Assembly (NCBI RefSeq): GCF_030269925.1
Contig: NC_085123.1
Span: forward strand, 3,286,001 to 3,350,000
Length of the DNA stretch: 64,000 nucleotides
Direction of reading: 5' to 3'
DNA from: Bombyx mori
Taxonomy: Eukaryota; Arthropoda; Insecta; Lepidoptera; Bombycidae
Position numbers and translations under genes: made by a program. Shown here one piece after another: positions 44,565 through 55,700 of the stretch (its first letter is position 1; each line of letters starts with the position of its first letter). The notes under the pieces were generated by a model. The model did not search any database. It was not told the DNA's origin and worked only from the letters and a program-made list of their open reading frames with translations.

Positions 44565-44817
44565 TTTTTAATTTATAGCTTAGATGGGTGGACGAGCTCA
44601 CAGCCCACCTGGTGTTAAGCGGTTACTGGAGCCCATTGACATCTACAACGTAAATGCACCACCGACATTGAGATATAAGTTCTAAAGTCTCAAGTATAGT
44701 TACAACGGCTGCCCCACCCTTCAAACCGAAACGCATTACTGCTTGACGGCAGAAATAGGCAGGGTGGTGGTATCTACCCGTGCGGACTCACAAGAGGTCC
44801 TACACCAGTAAAAAATA
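44565..44817 (-). mobile_element. Bm1-type SINE, 5'-truncated
   Basis: From TTTAATTTATAGCTTAGATGG to CAAGAGGTCCTACACCAGTA. Body only, no tRNA-like head. Confidence 0.82.
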
Positions 44818-45449
44818 TACGGGGAGATTCGAAATTATGACGTCACAGGTTAGGGACTGATAATGTACGTAGCCAATTTTAACGTAAATGCTTTATGCCA
44901 CATAGCGATGCGATCCGAGACCGGTGTCTGTTCAATTCGTCTATTCGTCACTCTTCTATAGAAAATCATAGGATAATTTGCGGTTTTCCGCCAGCTATGC
45001 ATGCAATCTGTTTTTTGTTTTTTTCTTTCTATTGTCCCTACGTATAGCTGGCGCTATCCATTCTATATTAAAAAATATATCGGGTTGAGCGATCATTACT
45101 TCTGTCCTCGTAGTCATTCATTTGTAGGTTAGACTCGAAATAAGAACACAATTAAATAATAGCAGACTAGAAACGCGGTGATGTCAGAGATGCGTGTGAT
45201 CGCAATAGTGCCGCCAAAGAGAATGCCTTCTCTCTCAAATGACTGTCTAGTCATTCTACCGTCATAGACTAACTCTTCAAATGTCACACGTCACCCACAG
45301 ATTCAGTGACACTTGCCATAAGTTGTCTATTGAACGAGTCAATAACAAGTCTACCCATAAACATTTACGATCGCAACGCCATCTCCGATTCCACCCAGGT
45401 AATTAACCTGACGTTTCCAATCTAATATATCTCGCAGCTATTTCCACTG
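44818..45449. other. Unassigned sequence
   Basis: No supported feature. It starts with AAAATATACGGGGAGATTCG right after the SINE and contains a T-rich tract at about 45010. Confidence 0.4.
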
Positions 45450-45830
45450 ATGCTCCGACAAATAGATATTGTTTGAAGTTCGTCTTACCACTTTAAAGAA
45501 TCATCATTCTCCTGTCCTTCTTCCAGTACTCTGGGCTCGGCGCAAAATGTTTTCTCCTTCTATACTCCTCTATCACATACAATTTCTTCTCTCACTCCCC
45601 TCTTACAGATATCGCCTTTCACGCATTCCAATTTTTCTTAGGTCTACCTCTTCCTCTAAAGCCTTCCACATTCATAGTTCAAACGCTCTTAACAACCTCA
45701 TCCATCTCAACTTCTCTGTCACAGGTACCACTTTCAGACTTCCTCTAACATATTCATTCCGTATTCTATCCATTCTCGTTACTCCTCACATCCATCGCAA
45801 TATTCGCATCTCTGCTGCATGAAATCGCTT
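45450..45830 (-). pseudogene. RTE-like LINE C-terminal remnant
   Basis: The minus strand begins AAEMRILRWMCGVTRMDRIR and NEYVRGSLKVVPVTEKLRWM, the well-known tail of an RTE-like reverse transcriptase family in animals. Stops follow (LRAFEL-stop). Confidence 0.72.
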
Positions 45831-46944
45831 TAAAGAGTAATAAAAACAAAAAAATATTCTCTGCTCAGCCCACAATCAATGATTTCGGTTCGATTATCTC
45901 ATAACACTTATATAAAATGTTGCAATTTATTAAATCAACTAAAGTTTTACTATAGAACATGATTACACCTACTTATTTCCTGAATGCGACATTCGTTATC
46001 TAGCCGGTTGATTCATACAAATTTGTCGTATGAGATACCTACTCTTAGAGATAATCTTGATTCATAATTTTGATCACACGTATCCGCCTTATATCGTGGT
46101 ATTTTTCTTAAAAAAGTGACTGATTAGAAATTTGATTAAAACGACTTTTAAATTAGTGGTTCGTGACCAATAAAACCGTAAAAGTATTTGTAACATAGAA
46201 AATAATATAACCACTCCCAGCCTCATGTCAAATCTTCCTTAATGGCAATTATGAAACATAAGATTAAACCGTAAAATAATTTTAATTATGTCTCCGATTC
46301 GCGAAATCTGATGGCACAACACTAATTTATTAATTTCATATAATGACTGTGCCGCAGGGTCAGTCAGGGTTCTATCCAGGTCGGAGTCTTCGTCATCGGG
46401 ACACTGGCTGTTCTATTGTCTCGCATAAATATTTTTCCGTTTTCATAATAATGAACTTGGGCCGTTCAGTGTGGAAAATTTTATTTAACCAACGTTTGCC
46501 CCCAATATCGTAATTCGACAATTAAAATTAAAATTTATTTATTGTACATTTTCTTTTTTGTCTTATTTTTGACATTTGAAAGAAAAATATATCTCGTATT
46601 ATTTCTTATTGAAAATACTTAATTAAAAATACTTAATTAAATAAAAATCTCTTGATATATAGATAAAGAAATGTTACTATACTGTTTTGTCGTTTTTGTA
46701 TTTATTGATAGATCAATCGTATATAAATTTAATTATAGAAATATCCGTTATTTTTATTGACATTGTAAAGCTTAAACATTTTTTTTTCAATAATACATTA
46801 CGATAATAATAATAGTACTTGTTTTGAATAATTAATACTTGAAAAGTACATTTGTATTGTGTGTAATGAAAATATAAGCGTCTATAGTTTTGAATAGAAG
46901 AAACTGAGATACGCACTCGTGCATAGTAAGTGTATAATTATTCC
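45831..46944. other. Unassigned sequence
   Basis: AT-rich. A short near-tandem ACTTAATTAAA repeat lies at 46617-46640. No gene supported. Confidence 0.4.
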
Positions 46945-47330
46945 TTTATAAGACGTTTATTTGAACACTTTCTTCATATGCTGTGTATTCCGTGGACAGC
47001 ATTTCGGACCAACGTATCAATCTTGCAAGAACCCAAAATCTCCACGCGGCTGTCATCCGAGTGTCTTCGCAGAGTCCTTGAATACTTTGGTCACATCGCC
47101 CGGAAGGATGGTAGCGATCTCGAGAGGCTCATCGTGACTGGTAAGGTAGATGGGAAAAGACCTCGGGGGCGCAGCCCAATACGTTGGTCCGACCAGATCC
47201 GCACCGCTCTTGATTCCACGTTTCACAACGCCCTCCACACCGCCAGAGACAAGAATTGATGGAGAAAGATCGTGCGTGCGAAGGTGATGAAGGAGGAGTT
47301 CATATGCTACAACCGCTTCAAATTGTAAAT
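46945..47330 (+). pseudogene. RTE-like LINE C-terminal remnant
   Basis: Reads MLCIPWTAFRTNVSILQE, SSECLRRVLEYFGHIARKDG, LERLIVTGKVDGKRPRGRSP and RWSDQIRTALDSTFHNALHT. A TGA follows in place of the expected Arg/Trp context (WRKIVRAKV continues after it). This is the best preserved member of the GKRPRGR subfamily in the window. Confidence 0.75.
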
Positions 47331-48125
47331 AACATTAAAATTAAAATAAACTCAGAGGTTGTTTAAAAAAACCTTAACACCTCTAATTTGATGGTTTTGT
47401 ATACTACACAACAATGTAGTTACATATTAAACGTCTGAAATATTATATATTTATATAGTAGTGGAATTCGTGAACATAGCAAAGTTAATCTTAATCTTTT
47501 TTCATTAATTAGTGAATCCCGATAACGGTCTGTTGACATTGTTGCTGTCAATGTGATAACATGTCGAAAATATGATAACATTGAACTTATTTGAATGGTA
47601 CTGCATCAGAATCCGACTCTAAAATTGATACCAGGTGCGCTCATTCATCAATCCAAGTAATTCAGAAAGCGCCAACAACAATTGTCAACTCAATCAGATG
47701 AATGACTCGTCAAAAAATATGAACAAAAGGGATATAATTATTTTTACAAACATTTTTTGTAGTTATTGCTTAAAATAATTTAACGAGTTTCCTTTTAAAA
47801 TATAAAAAAAAAAAAAAACATTAATCATTCGTAAACTGCACTAGACAATTCAATAATTATTTTCCTCTGATTAAGCAGAGCGTACATACACCTACATTAT
47901 ACTATTTCTGTGTATGATGTTTCACGTAACACCTACACGGTTGATGATGTCACGCTCGCACTCCCACAAGCCAATGATGTCCCCAACAATGGCGCGGTCG
48001 TCAGTGCGTTGTCTCCGGATGTCGAGCAGGAAACTCGTCTGTGATCCATCGACACTTGAATTTGTTATGGGATTGGCATACCGTCCGATGTTATGGCAAT
48101 TTCGTATAATAGTGCAACGGTGCTT
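47331..48125. other. Unassigned sequence
   Basis: The open frame at 47914-48243 runs from unrelated DNA into a SINE and is not a gene. Nothing else is supportable. Confidence 0.4.
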
Positions 48126-48364
48126 TTTTTTTATTGCTCAGATGGGTGGACGAGCTCATAACCCACCTGGTGTGAAGTGGTTACTGGAGCCCATTGACAT
48201 CAACGACGTAAATGCGCCACCCACCTTTACATATAAGTTCTAAGGTCTCAAGTATAGTTACGGCTGCCCCACCCTTCAAACCGAAACGCAGTACTGTTTC
48301 ACGGCAGAATTCGGCAGGGTGGTGGTAACTACCCGCGCGGACCCACAAGAGGTCCTACCATCAA
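48126..48364 (-). mobile_element. Bm1-type SINE, 5'-truncated
   Basis: From the T-run at 48126 and TTATTGCTCAGATGGGTGG to AAGAGGTCCTACCATCA. Slightly diverged, with CCACCTTTACATATAAG in place of CTTGAGATATAAG. Confidence 0.8.
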
Positions 48365-48565
48365 TCAGGTCGTTTATCTAACAAAGCTTAAGGATTGCCG
48401 AATACAAGAATATAGGACGCGCAAAAATATCGAGTGCAATTTAATAAACAATTCGACCGTCTTCAATGTATTTTCATTGACGTGCGCGGCGGCAAATAAG
48501 TCAAGACATTGAAATTTGAGAATCCATACCATTTAAAATGTACGTATATACCTAATTATCCATAT

Positions 48566-48836
48566 TTAATAAAATTATAATTTGCGTAATTACTGGTGGT
48601 AGGTAGGTGGCTCTTGTGAGTCCGCACGGTTGGTACCACCGCCCTGCCTATTTCTGCCGTGAAGCAGCGTTTCGGTTTGAAGGGTGGGGCAGCCGTTGTA
48701 ACTATACTTGAGACCTTAGAACTTGTATCTCAAGGTGGGTGGCGCATTTACGTTGTGAATGTCTATGGGCTCCAGTAACCACTTAACACCGGGTGGGCTG
48801 TGAGCTCATCCACCCATCTAAGCAATAAAAAAAAAA
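48566..48836 (+). mobile_element. Bm1-type SINE, 5'-truncated
   Basis: Starts at AATAAAATTATAATTTGCG and ends CTAAGCAATAAAAAAAAAAC. A small GGTAGGTAGGTGG expansion occurs near 48597. It forms an inverted pair with 48126-48364. Confidence 0.82.
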
Positions 48837-49715
48837 CAATATGTAAAATAAATAAGATTGGACACAAAATCAGAAAGCGATGTTATTTCCCTAAACCTAA
48901 GCAATATTTTGCGACGCTACCGATCATGAATTGCCAGTGTCATATGGAAGCCAATAACGATTTTCGATCGCATTTGTTGAATCCTGAAAACTAGTTCAAC
49001 CTATACTCTTTCACTTACTATTTTTTTTTTATGTTCTCCAATTCAAACCTCGTCTTCTCACATTAAAAATGTATAATCTCAAAACTTACTAATTTTACAC
49101 GAGAGTGTTTTAAAGGTTTAACATGTGATATTATTAATATTAATCATCTTTGCAACATTATTTTTTTTATTTTTAACCAGTTACGTTATGTGTCTTTTAA
49201 AGTAAGATAAAATTATGTATTAATAGTAGTCAAAATATAGGTAAACAAAAAAAATATTACGCTCTTTTGACAGTATTTATGAAAAAAATACTGGTAATAC
49301 CAAATGGGTAGCATATTAAGTCAATTTCGAATATTTTAGGAAATTGTACATTTTTAATGCGAAAAGACCTATATATATATTCCAGGTTTTTTTTCTTCAT
49401 CTGGCCACACTAGTCCCGGTCCTTGTGAAACCGCAGTTGCTATTATCGACTTGTGCGCCAGATGCAGCGTCTGATGGTCTAGCCACGAATCGATTTGGAT
49501 CTCGTAAAGTTTCAAGTGTTCCAATGATGAAATCGTTTATGTTTTGTAACCATTATGAGTTGGACTTTTAAATTGATTCGGCTGGTCGAGAATACTTTAA
49601 GCATTTAAGCCCGCTAATGTATCAAAGTGAATGACGTTAAAAAAAAAAAAATTTTAAATTAAAGACAATGCTTAAGATTGAAAACTGCCCAGTGTAGAAA
49701 ATCTATACGAATATA
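48837..49715. other. Unassigned sequence
   Basis: AT-rich. A 75-codon frame at 49344-49571 includes a stretch rich in common residues but no domain I recognise. Confidence 0.35.
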
Positions 49716-49970
49716 TCGACGCTTGAAATGCAAACGTGACTAAGCGACAATAACTGCTTTGTACATAAATTATAGGCAATAACCATATTCGATGCACAAA
49801 AAAAAAATATTCTAGGTCTATTAAAATCATTTCAATCCTACAGCTACTAGCTAGATTCTACTACAGCTAGATTCGTTAAAATAAATTTTGGGATCAGGTA
49901 TTCCAACTTTAAATTAGTCTACTGTAAAGTTCACGTAGTCGCTTAGTCACGTTTGCCTTTCAAGCGCCGA
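49716..49970. mobile_element. MITE with terminal inverted repeats, copy 2
   Basis: Same ends as 38127-38359 (TCGACGCTTGAAATGCAAAC ... GTTTGCCTTTCAAGCGCCGA), with TA at both flanks. It is 255 bp because of a short internal duplication around CTACAGCTAGATTC. Confidence 0.85.
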
Positions 49971-51074
49971 TATGTACTATATTATTTTTCGCGATATATA
50001 AAAGACGAAAATATAGTATATTTTTAAAAAAAGTTCCTAAAACCGTATACATTTAAGGCCTTCCATGTATTTTTTTGTCTAAAGTCGAACGCAAAGCGAA
50101 CCCAAAGCTCATTTAGGGCCCTCTCGTATTTCGTGAACACATCGCGTACCATCAACGTGTACTCATAAACGGATAACCTAATGGCTTTGTTAATTAATAT
50201 AATAACCCAATAGAGAGGTCGTTTGGTTTTAGAGATAGAAACGTGTTCTGGATTAGATAGTAATGTTACTGTAATTTTGTGAAGAACTTAACGTGTGATA
50301 GTATTTTTTTTTTTTTTTTATTTAAATTTGTTCCATTGATTGTTTTTTTTTTCGATCACTTGCCATTTGAATATGTTTGAAGTATCATCTTATCGGCCGT
50401 CCTAACCCATTTGGGTTCATGGCAAACGAAGAAACTACGTCCTGCATTATATAGCTATACAGGGTGTTACAAAACTACCCGTAAAGCTGAAAGGAGGTTA
50501 AATGGAACTTTATAACGAGTCTATTCACAATATTTAAGGACCGTAGTAACGTCGTGTAACGTACCCCAAAAAAAATAAAAAAATATTAGTATTTTCACTG
50601 ATGTGCAAACCCTATTTCAGAAAAATTAAAGAGTATAGGCAGACAAAAATTTTGACAAGTACGACAAGTACTTGAGTATAATGACATTCTTGTATTGAGG
50701 TAGCAAACATTTACGAAAAATAGAAAAACGATTAAAGTAGACAATTATCAGGTAAAACAGGTACGTAGGCCTTTCTGTTAAATAATCTGCTTCCCTGTCA
50801 TGATAGCTTAGTAGGGTTGACAAAATTTTTGTCTTCGATAATTAATTCTATTTTTTACGGGGTATTTTTTAACACGGTGTATAACAAACACAAAACATGT
50901 ATCATTATCCTTTTACAATGTAAATGTTAGCACTGTCACACACCAGCATGGCTTCCGTTTCCACGGGTGAAACGCTGCTTCCTCGAAGCCGCACAACTTT
51001 TCCATTAAGTCATACAATGTTAGTTTACGATTTTTTGTTGTTGTTTAAAGTCATTGCGTTCAGAAGGGTTCATT
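49971..51074. other. Unassigned sequence flanking the R1-clade insertion
   Basis: AT-rich with T-runs at 50306 and 50345. No telomeric TTAGG array or rDNA sequence is visible next to the R1-clade element. Confidence 0.45.
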
Positions 51075-51087
51075 ATACCTTGCATAG

Positions 51088-53559
51088 AAGCGCTTGAATA
51101 AGGCGCTACTGATGGAAGCTTCTACGGTGGCGGCGTGGGCGCCCATGCGTCCACATCCAGTTGAGGTCGAGGACGAAGCGGGGTGGTTCCGGGACACGAT
51201 GCGTCGCATCTGTGACGTGTCGATGCCCCGGATTAGCCCTCGACCTCCCAATCGCCAAGTGTACTGGTGGTCGCCCGAAATCGCGCAACTCCGTGTGGAG
51301 TGCGTTCGGGCGAGGCGCCAGTGTGCGAGGCATCGCCGCCGTCGCCTGCCGCGGCGCAACGATCCGGTGGCGTTCGCGGTGGTAGAGGCCCAGCTGTACG
51401 GCGCATTTCGCGTCGCACAGAGGGCGTTGCAGCTGGCCATCAGAAGAGCCAAGGACCAACACATGGAGGGTCTCCTGGAGACGCTGGATGAGGATCCGTG
51501 GGGGCGACCCTATCACATGGTGCGCAATAAAATGCGCCCATGGGCCCCCCCAATCACGGAGCGTCTCCAGCCTCAGCAGCTGCGGGACATCGTCTCGGCG
51601 CTGTTCCCGCAGGAGCAGGGGGGATTTGTCGCTCCCGCTATGGGCGCGCCGCCGGAATACGACGGCGACGCCCCTGCTGAGGTGCCCCATATAACAGGGG
51701 CGGAGCTCCGTGTGGCAGTACGCAAAATGTGCGCAAAGGACACTGCACCTGGCCCGGACGGCGTCCATGGCCGGGTTTGGGCCTTGGCTCTTGGTGCCCT
51801 AGGGGACCGACTCTTGAGACTTTATAACTCCTGCCTCGAGTCGGGACGGTTTCCTTCATCGTGGAGGACGGGCAGACTTGTGCTGTTGAGAAAGGAGGGG
51901 CGCCCGGCGGATACTGCCGCCGGGTACCGTCCCATCGTGTTGCTGGATGAGGTGGGCAAACTGCTGGAACGCATTCTGGCAGCCCGCATCATCCAGCATC
52001 TGCTCGGGGTGGGACCCGATCTGTCGGCGGAGCAGTATGGCTTCCGAGAGGGCCGCTCAACGGTGGACGCGATCCTTCGCGTGCGGGCCCTCTCGGAGGA
52101 GGCCGTCTGCGGGGGTGGGGTGGCCTTGGCGGTGTCGCTCGACATCGCCAATGCGTTTAACACCCTGCCCTGGTCCGTGATAGGGGGGGCGCTGGAAAGA
52201 CACGGAGTGCCCCTCTACCTTCGCCGGCTGGTCGGCTCCTACTTGGAGGACAGATCGGTCACGTGTACCGGACACGGTGGGGTCGTGCATCGGTTCCCGG
52301 TCGTGCGCGGTGTTCCACAGGGGTCGGTACTCGGCCCTCTTTTGTGGAATATCGGGTATGACTGGGTGCTGAGGGGTGCCCTCCTCCCGGGCCTAAGCGT
52401 AATCTGTTACGCAGACGACACGCTGGTCGTGGCCCGGGGAGGGAGCTTTGCTGAGTCTGCTCGTCTTGCCACCGCTGGGGTAGCGCATGTCGTCGGCAAA
52501 ATCAGGAGATTGGGCCTCGACGTGGCGCTCAGTAAATCCGAGGCCATGTGGTTCCACAGGCCCCGGAGAGTGCCACCTGTCGATGCCCATATCGTGGTTG
52601 GAGGCGTCCGGATCGGGGTCGGGGTGCAGTTAAAGTACCTCGGCCTCATTCTGGACAGTCGTTGGACCTTCCGTGCTCATTTTCAGCACCTGGTCCCTCG
52701 TTTGTTGGGGGTGGCCGGCGCGTTAAGCCGGCTTCTTCCCAACATCGGGGGGCCTGACCAGGTGACGCGCCGTCTCTATACGGGGGTGGTGCGGTCAATG
52801 GCCTTATACGGGGCACCCGTGTGGGGCCAGTCCCTGGCCGTGGGGGTAGCGAAGTTGCTGCAACGGCCGCAACGCACCATCGCGGTCAGGGTCATCCGTG
52901 GTTATCGCACCATCTCTTTTGAGGCGGCGTGTGTACTGGCTGGGACGCCGCCTTGGGTCCTGGAGGCGGAGGCGCTCGCTGCTGACTATCAGTGGCGGGC
53001 TAACCTTCGTGCCCGGGGCGTGGCGCGTCCCAGCCCCAGTGTGGTCAGAGCGCGGAGGGCCCAATCTCGGCGGTCCGTGCTGGAGTCATGGTCCAGACGG
53101 CTGGCTGATCCTTCGGCTGGTCGTAGGACCGTCGAGGCGATTCGCCCGATTCTTGTGGATTGGGTGAATCGTGACAGAGGACGCCTCACTTTCCGGCTCA
53201 CGCAGGTGCTCACTGGGCATGGTTGCTTCGGTGAGTTCCTGCACCGGATCGGAGCCGAGCCGACGGCAGGGTGTTACCATTGTGGTTGCGACTTGGATAC
53301 GGCGGAGCACACGCTCGTTGCCTGCCCCGCATGGGAGGGGTGGCGCCGTGTCCTCGTCGCGAAAATAGGAAACGACTTGTCGTTGCCGAGTGTTGTGGCA
53401 TCGATGCTCGGCGACGACGAGTCGTGGAAGGCGATGCTCGACTTCTGCGAGTGCACCATCTCGCAGAAGGAGGCGGCGGGGCGCGTGAGAGACGCACAAG
53501 CCCGCCGCCGTCGAGCGGGGGCCAGGGAGGCGGATCTCGCCCAAGCCCTGGCCCTCTAA
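51088..53559 (+). CDS. R1-clade ORF2, RT and C-terminal domains, endonuclease missing
   Basis: Open for about 820 codons with no internal stop. It begins in the endonuclease-RT linker (WWSPEIAQLRVECVRARRQ). RT motifs: DTAPGPDGVHGRVW, GYRPIVLLDEVGKLLERIL, EQYGFREGRSTVDAI, SLDIANAFNTLPW, GVPQGSVLGPLLWN, and YADD at about residue 439 counting from codon 51094. Past the thumb is the R1-type knuckle CYHCGCDLDTAEHTLVAC (about residues 727-744, C-X2-C-X8-H-X4-C), which probably binds nucleic acid. The apurinic-type endonuclease that nicks the target is absent, so this copy cannot start target-primed reverse transcription alone. Stop at 53557-53559. Confidence 0.9.
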   Translation, partial: KRLNKALLMEASTVAAWAPMRPHPVEVEDEAGWFRDTMRRICDVSMPRISPRPPNRQVYWWSPEIAQLRVECVRARRQCARHRRRRLPRRNDPVAFAVVEAQLYGAFRVAQRALQLAIRRAKDQHMEGLLETLDEDPWGRPYHMVRNKMRPWAPPITERLQPQQLRDIVSALFPQEQGGFVAPAMGAPPEYDGDAPAEVPHITGAELRVAVRKMCAKDTAPGPDGVHGRVWALALGALGDRLLRLYNSCLESGRFPSSWRTGRLVLLRKEGRPADTAAGYRPIVLLDEVGKLLERILAARIIQHLLGVGPDLSAEQYGFREGRSTVDAILRVRALSEEAVCGGGVALAVSLDIANAFNTLPWSVIGGALERHGVPLYLRRLVGSYLEDRSVTCTGHGGVVHRFPVVRGVPQGSVLGPLLWNIGYDWVLRGALLPGLSVICYADDTLVVARGGSFAESARLATAGVAHVVGKIRRLGLDVALSKSEAMWFHRPRRVPPVDAHIVVGGVRIGVGVQLKYLGLILDSRWTFRAHFQHLVPRLLGVAGALSRLLPNIGGPDQVTRRLYTGVVRSMALYGAPVWGQSLAVGVAKLLQRPQRTIAVRVIRGYRTISFEAACVLAGTPPWVLEAEALAADYQWRANLRARGVARPSPSVVRARRAQSRRSVLESWSRRLADPSAGRRTVEAIRPILVDWVNRDRGRLTFRLTQVLTGHGCFGEFLHRIGAEPTAGCYHCGCDLDTAEHTLVACPAWEGWRRVLVAKIGNDLSLPSVVASMLGDDESWKAMLDFCECTISQKEAAGRVRDAQARRRRAGAREADLAQALAL

Positions 53560-53948
53560 GTGTTTCGGGTCCCCCTCATATGTCGGTCTGGGGCCCGGCG
53601 AAGGGGGCCTAAGAAGACGACGTGCAAGCTGCTCTGCACGCGTTTTACGCAAGAGCATCCGGGTGATGGAAGGCCGGCTATCCTCGACCCACGCTGGTTC
53701 TGACCCAGCGGGGTATTTCGTAGGATAACCCATTCAAACCGGCGCCATCTAGGCGGGCTTCGGACAGCCTGCCGACCGAGAGGGCTGGTGGTCGTGGCGC
53801 CGACGATCGCTGGCCTGGCGTCCCGAGGGGGAGGGTGATGAGAGAGATGTGCTCCGCACTAAACGCTTCACTTTCCTCCCTTTGCCTCTTCATGAGTTCT
53901 GTCTCATGCGAGGTTTGGACGTTGGTTGTTGAGCGACAGGAGGTTTTA

Positions 53949-53998
53949 GTCGGTTCGACTCCGACATGCCCCACCCCCCATCCCCAGTGGAGGGTGGG
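53949..53998 (+). promoter_or_regulatory. Paired hairpins in the R1-clade 3' UTR
   Basis: Hairpin 1 (53949-53965): stem GTCGG/CCGAC with 7-nt loop TTCGACT, the exact size of a tRNA T-arm and including a B-box-like GGTTCGACTCC. Hairpin 2: CCCACCC (53970-53976) pairs with GGGTGGG (53992-53998). In the copy at 14575-14623 the stems read GTCAG/CTGAC and CCGCCC/GGGCGG, so each has one compensated base pair. Probably the RNA element recognised by its reverse transcriptase, by analogy with other R1/R2-group LINEs. Confidence 0.7.
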
Positions 53999-54054
53999 AG
54001 TCCGGCGATTTCCTTCTGACCAAAAAAAAAAAAAAAAAAAAAATACCTTGCATA

Positions 54055-54407
54055 ACATTCACATTTGAAAACTTCAAATAACTCAATAAGCTGTTTCAAC
54101 TTTAAAATTTATAGCTCAAAACTGTCTGTCTCTCTTTTATAAATAAATTTGCGTAAAACTTAAAAACTAGGTTCAGTTATTACAGCCTGCTCCTACCTTT
54201 TCGGTCCTGTCCCGGGCGAAGATCGGACGCAGGGGTGAAGTGAATATAGACGCTTATTGGGGTCTCTTATTGGGATCGAAGAGGATTCGGTTCCCTCTCC
54301 AAAAAAAAAAAACAGCTCGCCATCACCGTCCGAAGTATTTCGGCTACAAACCAAATATTACTCAGATTCAAACGATCGCTTCGCAGTATTTTGTGTACGA
54401 ACCTTTG
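54055..54407. other. Unassigned sequence
   Basis: No supported gene. A-rich tracts at 54300-54312 may be old element tails. Confidence 0.4.
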
Positions 54408-54595
54408 GCATTTTTTTCTTTTTTTTCTTTTTTCCTACCTAAGCTGATTAGCCTTTAGAGGCTATTTCAGCGTAACCGTGGCTAGTAAGTGAGCTCACGG
54501 GGCTCAAACCTGATGACGATGCTAACACGAACCCTAGCAAGAGCCGTGCTTCGCAGAATCTACCACCGGATCGGAAACGGATCTTCTCAAACATT
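54408..54595 (-). mobile_element. LINE 3' UTR fragment
   Basis: A long T-rich tail (54408-54435), then CCTACCTAAGCTGATTAGCC, GTGAGCTCACGGGGCTCAAA, CCCTAGCAAGAGCCGTGCTT and CTACCACCGGATCGGAAACG. The hairpin itself is truncated. Confidence 0.65.
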
Positions 54596-55509
54596 CGTCT
54601 ATTAACACTGCATTGTCTGGGCAAAGGAATTTGATGTTTGATGAACTTCTAACTAACTTAAATCTTTTATGAAAAAAAAACAAAGGTGCCGCTTACATGT
54701 AGCTCTATTAACAGACAAATATAAGCAGTGACTGTAAAACCTCTGTCTGTACGCACAGTCTGACTAATGAAGATGAACCCACCACCGGTTGGTTACCTAA
54801 TCACGACGCAGTAATTAACCGAACTGAATAGGCGGTCGGTATTTAAAGCGCTAATTGTTGCTAATTACATCAACATTGATGTAATTCATCTGCTGTTGTA
54901 CTAAACAGAAAATTTTATTATAAAAAAAATGGATTCAGCAAATGAAAATGAAAACATCGTCAATGTAGCCGAAGTGAAATAAAAATGCATTCATAAGGTT
55001 AACTCAAAAAATACTGGTCAGATAACGATAAAATTTCATTAGGACAATGGCAAGGTGCATCAGTTTTAAAGCAAATAAAAAATAAGTCATAAAACTCGGA
55101 TCTTGAAAAAAATTTGTAATGTTACCCAAATAAAAAATACATTCGAATCGATACCCTCCTCATTTTTTGAAGTCGGTTAAAAACTTAATTGTCCAACTGC
55201 AGGACGACTGTACAATGCACAGAGTGAACACAAGATAGGACAATTGTAATCTGTACACAAATAAGTGCCGCTCTCGTTTCAGATTTAAAATCGAGCACGC
55301 ACGTGTACGTAGTTATAGTATAGTCATATTAATTTAATATTTTTGATACCAAATTGTAGGATCGTTAGCTAATCACTTTTCCAGTATTAATATAGTTAAC
55401 CGCCTTGATTTCACTAAATGTCTTTTATAGTGTTAATTCGGTACTTTTTAGATGCGTTAACTGACAAGATACGACACTTGTGACGGTTGTTCTTAAACAG
55501 ACGATAGTG
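54596..55509. other. Unassigned sequence
   Basis: AT-rich, no supported gene or repeat. Confidence 0.4.
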
Positions 55510-55700
55510 GTAGTCAGAGTAGTGCTTCGCAGAATCTACCACTGGGTCGCGTTTCCGATCCGGTGGTAGATTCTGCGAAGCATTGCTCTTGCTAGGGTCA
55601 GTGTTAGCAACTCTCCGGTTTGAGCCCCGTGAGCCCACCTACAAACGTTCGGATGTAGCTGAAATAGCTTCTCAAGGCTGTCAGCATAGGTAGGATAAAA
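55510..55700 (+). mobile_element. LINE 3' UTR fragment with an inverted end
   Basis: The plus-strand copy runs from GGTCGCGTTTCCGATCCGG to CATAGGTAGGATAAAAA. Its left edge also carries the same segment inverted (GTGCTTCGCAGAATCTACCA at 55522 against TGGTAGATTCTGCGAAGCA at 55563). This forms a ~20-bp inverted repeat, as if the cDNA end had snapped back during integration. Confidence 0.65.

Larger units (their letters stand above)
51087..54042 (+). mobile_element. 5'-truncated R1-clade LINE with 12-bp target duplication
   Basis: ATACCTTGCATA flanks the element at 51075-51086 and 54043-54054. The 3' end is a 22-nt A-run. It contains the RT part of ORF2 and a 460-bp 3' UTR. It is GC-rich compared with its surroundings. 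It shares almost all sequence with 14542-16400 but is longer at the 5' side and has 160 bp more 3' UTR. The insertion is neither in rDNA nor in TTAGG telomeric repeats, the targets of the best known R1-clade elements. Confidence 0.93.

Noticed and set aside
53949..53965. T-arm-like hairpin as part of a tRNA gene
   Set aside because: No D-arm, anticodon arm or acceptor stem flanks it. It lies in the 3' UTR of an R1-clade element.
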